Assembly: GCA_020081605.1 (NCBI GenBank)
Contig: JAHREC010000016.1
Location: 1,426,001-1,490,000, forward strand
Length of the DNA: 64,000 nucleotides
Origin: Albifimbria verrucaria
Taxonomy: Eukaryota; Ascomycota; Sordariomycetes; Hypocreales; Stachybotryaceae
Direction: 5' to 3'
Of this stretch, positions 48,362 through 59,903 are shown one piece after another. The notes beneath the pieces were generated by a model, which saw nothing but the letters and a program-made list of their open reading frames with translations, did no database searches and was not told the origin of the DNA. Both the position numbers and the translations under genes were made by a program. Position 1 is the first letter of the stretch. Each line of letters starts with the position of its first letter.

Positions 48362-48399
48362 CGATCGCGAAGCGCGATCGATTGGCAACGATCGATTGG
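48362..48399. repeat. Palindrome plus direct repeat with two CCAAT boxes
   Basis: CGATCGCG at 48362-48369 is mirrored by CGCGATCG at 48373-48380 around an AAG loop. Overlapping it, CGATCGATTGG occurs twice (48375-48385 and 48389-48399), each copy carrying CCAAT on the minus strand, facing the Gag1-like gene about 920 bases away. Confidence 0.7.
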
Positions 48400-49670
48400 A
48401 GGGACGAAAAAGCAAAAGTGAAAAATAAAAACTCCCTGACCCTAGGGTGCTTGGCGAGGTCGAGGTGCTTGTGCTGAGGCTCGACTTATATAAATGCTGG
48501 CTGGAGAACGGCAATAAGAAAATTTAGCTGCAGATGCGGAGCGGATGCAGCGCGCTGATTGCTGCAGTGTGCAGAGCCCTGGTACTTGGAGCAGCAGCTT
48601 TCCTCCCCAAGGGCATGCATGCACGCACGGGTTGATTCACACGGCGGGGAGCGAGTGAGTCGGTTGATGGTTGGGCTGGTCAGTCAACGGGCATGACCAA
48701 TGTGCCCACAGATGCCCCCAGTCTAGCCAGGCCTAGGCCGGCAACCCTGCAGTCGGTCTGCGCACTAGGTTGGCAAGGTTGTCTGGACCCACGGGGAGAG
48801 GGAGAGAGAGAGGGAGAGTACAGAGTATGAAAGAAAGAAAGACAGTTGGTTAGTGGTTGGTTGGTCGGTCGGCGGGTGGTGGTGTACATAGTAACTACAT
48901 AGTACATAGTGTGTGGTGTGCAAAGGTAAAATGGACATGTCCTCTGGCCAAGACGCAGTTCGACAGCAGCCAGCCCAGCCCAGCCCAGCCGGCCTTGGAC
49001 AGCCAGGACAGCCGGGACAGACGTGTGTGCTGTGGGTAGGCAGACGACGGCATCTCTCACGCCTCCGTCAGCGGCATCATGAACGTCGATTTAAAGGTCG
49101 TGGCCACGATACCACGTCAAATCAAGCCACCTGCTGCACCCTCACTCCACTCCACTCCACCCTCCCAACTTCTTCACCCGCTTGCTCTGCTTTGCTGTGC
49201 TGTGCTTTGCTCTGCTCTGCTGTTTCTGCTCTGGTCTACGGCCAGCGCGCATCAGCCGTCCAGTCCAACCCACCGGCCACCGCCGATAGTCTCGTCCCTT
49301 TCGAGACACGGCCACGAACCAAGACATGCCCGCTGCCCTCGTCCCGGTCGTGTGACACCCAACTCTGGGGCAACAATTGATCTGCGTGATTGGGCCCAAT
49401 GCTGCTGTCGACGGACACGGCAGCCTCTTGTCGTCGATCCATGCGGGAAACCGGCCTGGTCTGCTTAGTAGCTGCATGACGAAACCGTCGCTTTCTCTTT
49501 CGGCGCGGAGATTACAGCCCATTCATCTGTTGCCTCTGCCGCTCATGGATGACCACCTCCTCTTTGTTGTGCCGTATCCTTTCGTCACCGACGCCGCCCT
49601 ATCTCGTCCAGGCACGGCCGATTTGTCAACCCAGGGCCCCTGTCAATCACCGCCATTGCAACGGCAAGAG

Positions 49671-49730
49671 GCACAGTACATTAGTAGTACAGACAGTACA
49701 GTACAGACAGTACAGTACAGTACAGTTCAG
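49671..49730 (+). repeat. ACAGT-type microsatellite
   Basis: Irregular tandem array built of GTACA, GACAGTACA and ACAGT units within the gene-poor region. Confidence 0.8.
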
Positions 49731-51767
49731 TCCGTCCCATTGTCTCATCTTGACTATCTAGATACGCTCAGCTTCACAATAAGAACCCGCGCCAGCCACT
49801 GACCAAGCCATGTCGCGGCTTAAAAGCTTCGCCGTCAAGTCACGGGAAACTGTGCTCACTACTGATTGATTCAATGCCTTTTCTTGCAAAAGCTTGTTGT
49901 GATGCGTAGTCCTTTCCAAAGTACCAACCTACCTACCTAGTACCTACCTTGGTTCCTATTGCTCAACAACACAACAATAGCAGGGAACCAACCAAAGCCA
50001 CCATTGTTGATGCTACATCAATACTGTTACCACATCACACCAACTCAACCAGTCCCTCTTAACACCCTCCCAGTGCCTCCTACATGGCGTGCCCTACATC
50101 AGCATCATCCGCTTCGTTTCCTTGGAATTGCCTTTCCCTATTTCCTCGTTACTTTTCCCGCATTCTTTCAAACATACCACAACACACCTATCCTGTCCTC
50201 ATCTCATCGAGTAGCCTTCCGTCCACCGCGAAACCGCTTTGCCGTCTTCACGCTAGCCAACCCAACCCTCGTTCCTATCTTCGGGTGATCGAGATGCAAA
50301 GATCCAGACCCCATGCCCTGGGCGGCTCCTCATTTCCACAGGGTGCAGATCCCTGGTGAGACACGACTCTTGGCCTGCCGTTGAACGCTCCAGGCAGAGA
50401 GACACACGCCCCTCTCTCACGAACTCATCCTCCCTCCGCTGCGCTACCGAAACCGCTTTCTGTCCCCTTGCTCTTCCCGCCCTACCCAAATGTGCCAAGC
50501 TGGGGTTACCGAGCCATGCTTGTTTCGCTTCTCCATGCTCGAGACCACGCAGCTACGGTATGTGCCCGCTGTTCGACCACATGCCTTGCCGAACGAAAGT
50601 CTTGGACCTCCCTGTGGGGTTCGCCAAGCCCGAGCTGGCATGGCGAGCCATCGGCCGAGTGAAGCTTACGCATGCCTAAGGGGTACGGTACGCCTGGGGA
50701 GCCTTTCTGGCTCCCATCACCGTTCGGAAGCAAACCACCCAGCGCCTTTCCATTGCTACTGGAGACGCTCAGCCATGTCTCCAATAGGAACGGAGAAGAA
50801 TTATGACGGCAGTCACCGTTACAGTGAGTCAAACCCAGGCTACAATGCAATGCCACCGTTGCTTTTACCGGTCATTTCCACCGCTACTCTTTGACCACGA
50901 AGCAGCCTCTATGAGACCCTAAAAACAAGCTTCCCATCGATCCTGTGGTCAACATCATCTCCGGTCAAGGCACGCAATCCAAGCTTTCCAGCTGGTTCCT
51001 CATCCGCCCTTGCCAAGTCCACTCTGCGCCTAATCCCATGCTTCAGCCCGAAGGCTGTCTCGCTCCACTTCCATTCCACGACTCCGCGCTTCTCCGCTTT
51101 CCATCAACCACTTCTTCACGGCACGGTTATGGTAAGAACCTTTGTTCAAAGACATTTTGCACCTCTAAAGCCTCCATCATGGGGTTGCTGTTTGGTAGCA
51201 CAAAATGGTATGCAAATTCAATTAGGTATATCAAAAGAACAAAGCGCCTTTCTATCTCGGGTCTGGTCTCAGGTAGATGCCAATCCTAAGCTTCACTGCC
51301 TTTCTTTTCTCACCAGCCCTAAGTTTCATCTCCAAATTCAAATCCATCTTCAAGCTTGTGTCAAACTGCACAACCAATCGCACGCCTTGAAGCATGCCGC
51401 CAGGACTGTCCTTTCCAATCTCAGTAGTCGTCAGGTTTGCATTAAACGATCACGTCTGGCCTTGAATCCCACAAAGATCTTCAAAGTCTCCCTCTAGGAG
51501 ATTTCGCCTGATCTTGACCCCCTTCTTTTCTGGCTTTTCTGAGTTAATAGTTTCCTTATCTCGACATGAACTGATCGAGACAAGTATGAACGAAGTCGTG
51601 ATCTCTCATGCTTCAGCGATATAGCTTTCGATTTGAGATGGCTCTTCGTACGTAGCTCGGATAAGTGCCTCCAGATCCATGACTTCAGCCTCACGAGCAG
51701 TGTCACTCTCTTCCTCGGTTGGGTTGGCGTTCGAGTCCTTGTGCTCCCAAGACGTAGCAGCGGCATT

Positions 51768-53711
51768 CTATGACGATGCAATGTCGCAGGTATCTGCGAA
51801 CTCAGGCCCCTCTTCAAAGAGAGCCTCCAATTCAGCATCTAGCTCGGCCGAATAATCATTTTCTTCCTGGGTTACAACTTCGGTAGGTGCAATAGCGTCC
51901 CTGGCGGCGCGAGCTGCTTTTAGCTCCTCAGTTTGAGCTGCCTTCTTGCGATCACGCTTCTCCTTGTTGCGGGCACGAGCGTCCCACTCCGGACGGGAGT
52001 CCATCTCCACGTTAAGGAGTGCACGGTGGTTGTCATCAAAGATCTTAAGCACCTGCATACGGCAGGCAGGGTTCTTTAGTAGTTCGCTCTGATCCTGAAG
52101 CCCCTCCTTAGCAGCCTTTCTAACTACTTCGTAGGGGCTCGTCTCTTTGGGATACATGAAGTCTAAGATGACTGCCTCGGGAAGCCCACAGTCTATTCGT
52201 GTCAGTTCGTTGATACGGCGTGATTCATATTCGGCTTTGCTCTCAACAATATCAGTGACAGAAGTCACTGCATTCGTAGCTTCTATGACATTCGTTGCAG
52301 CAGTGGAAGTATCTTCTGCGACAGCATTGTCCATGCCAGGCAATATAAGCTGCGAGCTAAAAGGCTTGGGTCTAACGGTAGGCAATACCGCATCTGTAGT
52401 TCCAACAGATTCTGCGATTGGGCCCGCAAGCTGTGGAGAGACCATTGGCGTCGACTTCTTTGTGGCAGGCTCAGCGCCAGCAGCCTTGCTTGCCTTTCGT
52501 TTCTTACCAACAGTAGCTGAAGGAAGTGGTGCATCTTGAGGTTCGCTCAACTGAAAGGAAGTACCCTCTTTCTCGTGCTTCTCGACAGTTCTCTGCAAGG
52601 CTGCCTCAAGCTTCTCACTTCTCAAAATACGGAAGTGACCATCACTGCAATGATATGTTAGATCTGTCACTCCATTGTAGGTACGACGATACACCAACCC
52701 ATTGAGAAAGAACTTGTCTGTCTCGGAGGATGACTTTGTAACTTTCCCCTTCTTCTCTGCTGTCTGGGTCTTCCCTGGGGCCTGGCCTTTGGTTTGGCTG
52801 TGCTGGATTGCTCCTTTGCCTTTTCATTAGTGGATTGTGCTCTGCGTTCTTTGTTGCGACCTTGTGCTGATGAAGACGTAGAACAGTCCTTCGAAGTTGG
52901 GAATAAACCCGGGTGGACTGAAAGACAGGAGTCGCGAATCATACCAGCTGCTGTGGCAGGGTCGTCGTCAACAGCGAATTTGACCTTGTCCTGCAAGTAT
53001 GATTCAACGCATTGCTCAATGCATGCGCGATTGTAGGGCGTGGGCCACTGCAAGTTGCATCCAAAAAGCTTCTGTGTTCCAATGTCTTCGCAAAGCGCTT
53101 CTGTCAGAATCTCTTGAGCACGTCGTGCACCCTTTGCAAAAGCTGTTCGAAGGGCGTAATCGTGAACTGCCAGACGGTCTATTGGGGCCATCTGAGATGC
53201 TGGTACTGATTTAGTCTTATCAAGGCTCTGATAGCGTGCGGATAGGTCCTTTGGTTTGTCGTATGTTCTGGTAGCTTCCCATTCACTGGGGGTAAGAAAA
53301 GACCCGGAGCCACGATTGGACTTGGTCTTAGCAGAAGCACTTCGTTGAGTGGTTGGGCTCACCCGACGAGGAGTCGCTTCTTGGCCTGGAACTCTGCGCT
53401 TGGGCAGCCGTCCTGAGGCGTCGGTGATGGGAGGATTGACTGGTCCTGGGAAGAGTTGTTGATTCATGTTCCCCAATACTTCGGCATACATGTTCAGCGG
53501 CACGCCTGGCAACAAGTTAGTAACGTGTGCATCTTCAAATGACAGAACATGGTTGTTGTTCTTACCTTGAACCACGTGTGAACCGAAATGAGAGTGGTAT
53601 GGTATGTTGGTCTGCACCATAGCTGCTTGAGGCACAGTGGACTGAGGTTGGTGCATGGTGTGGTTCATCAGCCATGGAGCCGGGACCATCGTAGATGAGG
53701 GTATAAATTGG

Positions 53712-53743
<32 letters not shown>

Positions 53744-54402
53744 CATCATATGATTGCTTTGGAGATTGATTGGGGCAAAGTTACCAGCCCAGAACAGACC
53801 AGGCTGAGCTGTATTCTGAGCGGACAGCTGAGTATTTAAATCTGAGAGAGGAGGCACCGATGTCAAGGTTGGCGTATGATCAATAACGATGTTCTGGCTC
53901 AGCTCATTGTTTGCTCCAGTGTCTACAATGGCTTTGTCGTGATTGGATACATTGTTCGCTGCTTGTTCGTTGTTGGAGACGAGCAGCGAGTCTTTGGAGG
54001 TAGGCGTCGAAAGAGCTGTTCAGCCATTGTTAGCACAAAGCTTTCTACCTTTATGCCATTGATAAAGACTTACCTGAAAAAGGCGAAATAATATCGGAAT
54101 CAAGGCTCTGTCCAGATGTTGTGTCGGTAAAGTTGTCCTATTACTCGCAATCAGCACAAGCCAAATTCACTGCAAATATTTGATTATCTTACCAGTGATG
54201 GCCAGTTAGTAACGGACTGGGTTTGGAAGAGGTCCTGGGCCTGAACAGGGCCGTGTTCGATTGCATCACCCTGAGTAAGATTATCAGGAAGATATTTGTT
54301 CCCGAGGTTCAAGTTGTTGTCAAGTTCAAAGTTTCCAGTGTCGATCCAGCTCTGGAGGTCGCACTCTGTGAGCTCCATTTCCGTCGGATTGATGGAGGCC
54401 AT
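51768..54402 (-). CDS. Asn-rich protein of unknown function
   Basis: I do not recognise this protein. Four exons (54402-54193, 54137-54074, 54015-53566, 53505-51768) give about 820 residues. The N-terminal 250 residues are disordered and include an 11-Asn run. The central part (about residues 300-420) has a more ordered stretch: LTPSEWEATRTYDKPKDLSARYQ, ALCEDIGTQKLFGCNLQWPTPYNRACIEQCVESYL. A second patch follows near residue 510: GLVYRRTYNGVTDLTYHCSDGHFRIL. The C-terminus is charged and probably coiled coil (ARNKEKRDRKKAAQTEELKAARAA). The 60-nt intron 53506-53565 is a multiple of three and open in frame, so retention would only insert 20 residues. One base is missing near 52773-52780. The TAG at 51768 is followed in frame by 53 open codons. 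Composition suggests a nuclear regulatory protein, without proof. Confidence 0.65.
53711..53743 (+). repeat. (GTT)11 repeat encoding poly-Asn
   Basis: Eleven perfect GTT units on the + strand, read as AAC (Asn) codons in the minus-strand gene. Length variation between strains is likely. Confidence 0.9.
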
Positions 54403-55602
54403 CGTGAATCTCCAGTGATGCGAGCTGTGGCAGAGTCAAATAGAGTCCCCGAAGAGGGTCAATGTGAAATTCTCGAGAAAGGAAGTGAAGCATAGAAGTA
54501 AAGTCTACTGTATCGCAATGCTGAAAGAGAATGAAGCGTACCAGAGTGGTATGAACGTGTTCTCGTGCAGTTTGCGTTGGCCAACTTTCAGTATGAAGAA
54601 GAAAGGAGGAAGGGAAGGAAGGAGGGCAGAGAAAGGGGGAAGTAGTTGAGCGTCCCCGAAGCTTTCTGGGCTGGTGGCACCGGGGACCTTGTCGTCAAAG
54701 TGAAGTGAAAGTGAGCCAGCCCCAAAGGTGAGGCCAAAGTGAAGTCTTGGCCTTCGCAGCTGTTGATTGGGCTTGCCTGGCGCACACTTTACCCGCCACC
54801 TGCAATTTGGCATTGCTGCCAGTGAAAGAGAAGACGAGACAAGGTTCTGTGTTATCTATCTGTAAAAGTGTATTGGCCATGATTAAGTATTTCGAGATTA
54901 GTGGTTGGGTGTTTGTGGTGACGAACGGTAGAATACAACTTGCGATGAATGACTTGGTTAATATAAGCCATCCCCATGTCAGCAAGCGGTTCTGCATCTC
55001 GGCTAGTTGTATAAGATGAAAGGAACCTACTACACTTCCTTTCGTCGTATTTTGACGTGCCTTCCTCGCTGGATAGGCCATGATGGTGGTTACCGTAGTT
55101 GTGTATACTTTCCTGACCAGGTAGGCCACGATAGTGTCATGAACGAGGGCGTTCATAGAGGTAGGAAGTCAATTCAAGAAGTTACATTCATTCTCGGTAA
55201 TTAAGCTATCTGGTAGCTATTCTATCCGCACCGTTTCCTTTTAGACTTCTGGCAATTAGTCTTTCATGCATAACCAGACTCACGGTATACAATACCCTTG
55301 TGTCCAGTTATCATATTATAGGCTGACGACGCATCAGATCAACAAACATTCGCATTGTAACGACCTTTTGACGTAACACGCACTGCATCCGATCAACTCT
55401 ACAAAGAGAAAAAAATAAGGAACCAACTCAAGGCACCTGTTGCTATTTTATCGCTGCAAATAATTCATGTCTAAGACGAAGACATACTTTCCCACAATTG
55501 ACCCTGACGCCTTTGGTTTGCCAGCCATATAATCCCAAATCGATTCCACCAAGGTAGCAGTTCGTTTCTGGTGCTGTAGCATGATGGGTCACAAAATTAC
55601 TT
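54403..55602. other. Intergenic: promoter of the Asn-rich gene
   Basis: 1.2 kb between two leftward genes. A purine-rich stretch at about 54,590-54,650 is a CT-rich tract on the coding strand about 200 bases before the Asn-rich gene's start, a common fungal promoter feature. No gene seen. Confidence 0.5.
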
Positions 55603-56925
55603 CTAAGCAACCTCCTCCACCATCTTTCCCGGGCCAGCCCACCCTTCTTGAAGACATCCCCGGCAGGCCCAGCAAGTAGCTCATCGGGGACACTGACCAT
55701 GCTGCCACTCTTCTTGCTCACCCATCGAATAAACAAGGGGTTCGCCCTCTGCACATTGTCGTCCGCGTTGTCAGCGGCAGCTGCAGCCGCAGCTGCCTTT
55801 CGGTTTACCTTGGGCGCTTGCTTCTTCAGAAGTTTGTTGATCGTCTCCATCTGGTGGAATGGTAAGCCACAGTTCAATTTGGCAACAGCTTACCAGCAGT
55901 GAGTGATAGTATACCTTGACTTCTTCGTTGCGCTTCTCGCTGAGGTTGCGTCTTCTCCTGGCCATCTCCTGCCGACGCATCGACAATTCTTCAGCGGTGA
56001 AATGCTTCTTAACTTGAACCTCTGTGGAGCCCATCAGTAACTGTAATCCAGCAAGGATCCGGTTTGATATTACCATCTGAGAGCTTCATGTACTCTTGAG
56101 GCTCGTCTTCAAATCGCGCCCTCTGGCGCTTGGTCATCTTGGCTACGTCAAGAGTACCGCCTTGACTGCCATCATCGTCGCTGTCGAGTCCTCCCTCCAC
56201 CTCTTCTTCTTCCTCCTCCTCCTCTTCGTCTTCCTCCTCTCCAGCGACTTCAATTTCTTCGCCCTCAGCGTCCTCGTCTGCCATGGTCTCGTCTCCAAAG
56301 CCCATGGTGGTGTCGCCGACATCGCTCATTCCCGGGTCACTTAACTCGTCGTCGTCATCGTCCTCGTCGGCAACAATCTGTGACCTGGATGGCTGTGTAG
56401 GTTTGGCGTGTCGTGACACCTTGATAGTGGGCCGAATGATGGATGGAGTGGCATCCATGTCAACATCGCCATCAGCATCTTCGCCTTCGGCATCAACGTC
56501 ATCGCCTTCGGCGTCAACTTCCATGTCGTCGTCTCCCTCGGCGTCTTCTTCGCCATCTTCATCCTCGTCGTCCTCATCCTCTTCAATCTCGGCTTCTTCC
56601 TCCTCTTCCTCCTCGTCGTCAGGGCTAGAGTCAACTACATAGCTCTTCTTGCCACCACGATTTCGCTTGCCGTGAACAATCTCACCGCCTTCAAAGGCAT
56701 TTCCGCGACGACCGCCTCCGCCTGTGGAATGACGCGGCTTGACCTCGATTTCACCGGGGAGTCCGGGGCATCACGGGAGGCGGCTGCCGCGCCAGAGGTG
56801 CGACCAGATCTGCGGGAGGACATGGTGGCTCGCTCGTTTCTTTCGCTTGTGTCAGCCCATCTTGCATGAACAGATATGACCTCATTGGCCTTGGTAGCCG
56901 CGGAACGGCGTGGCCGCGAAGACAT
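55603..56925 (-). CDS. ies2: INO80 chromatin-remodelling subunit Ies2 (INO80B/PAPA-1)
   Basis: Subunit of the INO80 nucleosome remodeller in the nucleus. Three exons (56925-56074, 56021-55915, 55850-55603) give about 402 residues. The N-terminus is basic and Arg/Ser rich. A long acidic region follows with runs of Glu and Asp (DDEEEEEEEAEIEEDEDDED and others). The diagnostic PAPA-1-like motif KHFTAEELSMRRQEMARRRRN plus NLSEKRNEEVKMETINKLL spans exons 2-3. The C-terminus ends in an INO80B-like conserved part, VSKKSGSMVSVPDELL. Single bases are missing at the G run 56756-56759 and at 55628-55633; the second correction places the stop at 55603 after MVEEVA. The Glu/Asp tracts are low-complexity and prone to length change. 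Confidence 0.88.
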
Positions 56926-58579
56926 TTAGACAAGTGACCGCGCTGGCGGACCTTGATCAGCGACGGAGTAAATTGATGATGGGTATGGCAGGATAGGGAA
57001 GGGGTCTGCGGTGGGTGCACGTGTGGCGCCAGGCCCAGAGCCGCTTGTGGAGAGAGCGTATGCGTGTGTGTGAAGAGGAGGTGGTATGAAAGAACAGAAG
57101 TTGAAATAAGCTTGGGGCTTGTCAGACAAGGGGATGGACGGTGGATGCCACCTCAGTCCCGTCCTCGATTATTTAATTTGATGGAACCCCAACACAAAAG
57201 GCAACCCCTCTGGTCGGGTAGGTTGTACCTGCAGGAGATGCAGCACCACCGTTTCCTTTCCCTTCGTCTTTTGCCTTTCCCAACACGCTTGTTCAAACGA
57301 CAGGGTATTTGCCGCGCCGCACAATGCAACTCCTTGGTGTCGAAATGGTTTGCTCCAGCGCCAAGAAATGAGCGCGATGGGCCTTCACAGGTGGAACTGT
57401 GCGCGTGCGTGCTCAGAGACCCAAGGCCAGTGGCAGGCGATGGCAAAGTTTAAAGGGATTTGACGGTGCCAGGAGAAGGAGAAGAAGATGAAGAGTGAGG
57501 GAGGAGCAGAGACAAGGCACAAGCCACAGGGACTGACTATGGGTGCTTGAGATGGTCTTGACAAAGCAAAGGCATTGTGGCTTACCTTGTCGCACGGGGA
57601 TCGACGAGACGTTGACGAGTAACCCTTGAGGGTGGGACGCGGGTACCTGCTGGCTCTGGAGAGCTTGGGGACCCAGTTGGATGCGATGCGATGCACAATG
57701 CTGCGACCCTGAGAGGCGCCCACCCTGCGGCTAGGGATCCAATGCTGGGCGCGACGGCTCACGGTTGGTGATGGTTGGCTGTCGCGCGAGACGAGCTTCC
57801 TTGCGGTTGCAGCGGTCAGCCTGGACTCGACTGGACTGAAAAACGGGTCGCGAGCAAGGGTTCGGGGATGTGCCGTCGATCAATTCAGAGGAGGAAAGAC
57901 AGAATCACGAAACGGATAGGCCTGGGAGCAATGCAGGAGTCGGTAGATTCAAATTTACGACTTTCTCTTCGCTATGAGCAGCCTTGCCTGGCCTCGCCCT
58001 TTTTCGGAGGATCGGCCGTATCGATACCTCACTGCGATGCCATGCACGCTCCGTTTCCGAGACCCACTAATACACACCGTATCAGACGGCGACCCCAGAC
58101 TGTGAGCCGAACCCCCATGCCAGCATCTAGGTACATAGTAGTCCATCTATCTATCCCCTTTGCATTGCCATCAAGCAAAACATGAATACGTGTAGACTTG
58201 GACTAAAAAATCTTTTTTGTTTTTTGTTTTATTTGTTTATTCTAAGTGCCCAATGCATCCCGTTGAGCTAACACGAATTCAGCCGCAAATGCTACCTATT
58301 CCTCGCCTTCGCTGAAACCCAGGCACCTAGAGGCACCTAGCTCACCACCAATCCGTCCATTACCCCAGCCGTACCAGCCAGTACTGCCACTACCGCTACT
58401 GTTACCGCTACCGCACCGTGCAGACACCCTTGCTCTTGTGCCGAGGCATGTGCCCATACCGAACCTTACCCGCCTCCGTCATGGCCTCGTTCATGCCCAT
58501 GCCCATGCCCATGCGACCAGCTTTATCGCGAACTACCTCCGACCACTTCCCTCCTAGGATGTGATAGACTTGCGGAAAC
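56926..58579. other. Divergent intergenic region ies2 / pex14
   Basis: 1.65 kb with both promoters. It holds a T-rich stretch (58,205-58,240), CCTACC/CCGCTAC-like repeats (58,370-58,420) and CATGCC repeats (58492-58514) about 70 bases before the pex14 start. No supported gene. Confidence 0.5.
58492..58514 (+). repeat. (CATGCC)n repeat before pex14
   Basis: Nearly four tandem CATGCC units in the probable 5' UTR of pex14; they include ATG triplets, so upstream initiation is possible. Confidence 0.75.
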
Positions 58580-59675
58580 ATGGGCGACTCAGAAGAGAAG
58601 CCTCTGTCGGCCCCTGTGCCCGAAGCGCAGCCTGAGCCTCAGCATGACAACTCCACTGCTCCCCAGCCTGAAGCTCAGCTTGATGTCGCGCGACGCTTCC
58701 TCGACGACGATGAAGTCAAGTCGGCGCCTCGCGAGAAGAAGGCCGAGTTTCTCAGAGCCAAAGGAATAGCCGAGTCGGATATCGAAAACCTGCTTGAGGA
58801 AACACAAGACGCTCCCGACGATATTGCTGTCAGTTGCATCCCCCAGTCTCGTCTACACTCGTGGTCAGCCTCCTAACACTCGTAGCAGGAACCTCCCAGA
58901 AACAACGAGGTCAGCTTGCCGACGAGCGCAAAGAACGATACCCCTTCCATCACATCCAGCGACTCTAGCAGCCGACCCCCAATTGTCACATATCCTGAAT
59001 TCCTCGCCAAGCCGACCCGGCCTCCTCCCTTGTCACCACCAATCGCCTCCTTCATACTCTCAACGGCTTTGCCATCCTCTCAACCACCCTCTACGGCGTG
59101 AGCCGCTTTATTGTCGGTCCCATGGTCGAGAACCTCACCGACGCCCGCGTGGAGCTGCATGACACCGCGTCTACGAAGCTTGACAACCTTGTCACCAAGC
59201 TCGAGCAGACCGTTTCCGTGATCCCCCGTCACGGAAGCCGACAGACGGTGCTTCTGTCACAGATGCCGCCGACGATATCGACGACCCTGCCGAGATGTTT
59301 CATCGTGATGTTGGCACCCAGACGAGCCTGCCTCCATCACCCTTCCCCCGTCGCCAAGGACCCTACTGCGTCCCCTCGCAGCACCAAGTCGACCGTCTCA
59401 CAACCCTAGCGAAGTCGCTCTCTGCTTTGAAAGATGACTACCGCACGCAGAGCGAAGATTTGGAGGACGTCAAGACGCTGATAGATGTGTTCCGTGACGA
59501 CCTAGATGCGCTTACGTATGGCTCACAAACGGACTTCGTGGGCGGTTATGACGTGTACAACAGACAGCGGAGGACCGAGCCAGAAGACGAGATCAAAAAG
59601 GTTCGAGATAATATCAGAAGGGTCAAGGGCGTACTATTGAGCACGCGCAACTTTCCTACCTCCACTCGACGATAA
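58580..59675 (+). CDS. pex14: Peroxisomal docking protein Pex14 (or Pex14/17-like Pex33)
   Basis: Peroxisomal membrane docking component for PTS receptors. Two exons (58580-58828, 58889-59675) give about 345 residues. The conserved Pex14 N-terminal domain is at about residues 35-75: ARRFLDDDEVKSAPREKKAEFLRAKGI, ESDIENLLEE (in two parts). A single hydrophobic segment, LNGFAILSTTLYGVSRFIV, lies near residue 155, followed by a coiled-coil-like region (LHDTASTKLDNLVTKLEQ, LAKSLSALKDDY). Filamentous fungi have a second, Pex17-containing paralogue (Pex33), and I cannot say which this is. Single bases are missing at the C runs 59027-59029 and 59223-59227. The siderophore enzymes SidF and SidI would need this import machinery, but adjacency here is probably chance. 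Confidence 0.85.
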
Positions 59676-59903
59676 TGTGAAGGGTTTGGGCTATCAAAGA
59701 GCCTTGCAGGCATGGTAACCATGTACAATAATGTTCACCAACATATTGTTGAATATCATCATGATTAAATGTAGGGGCGTGAGCCATGGCTTCTACAACT
59801 CTATCTCCATCTACGGTATATACAGGACCGTTTTCAAGCTAGATAGCTCCTACCAAACACCCCAAGCTCATGCCCACTCAAGCCTCTAGCTTCGATTTTA
59901 TGA

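Larger units (their letters stand above)
47456..51767. other. 4.3-kb gene-poor region
   Basis: Upstream of the leftward Gag1-like gene and downstream of the Asn-rich gene. It contains a palindrome with two ATTGG copies (48362-48399), an ACAGT-rich microsatellite (about 49671-49730), CT-rich stretches from 49,900 to 50,500 and an open 53-codon extension after the Asn-rich gene's stop (51606-51767). I found no supported gene, but a small gene, a noncoding RNA or a very long 5' UTR could be missed given the indels in this sequence. Confidence 0.45.
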
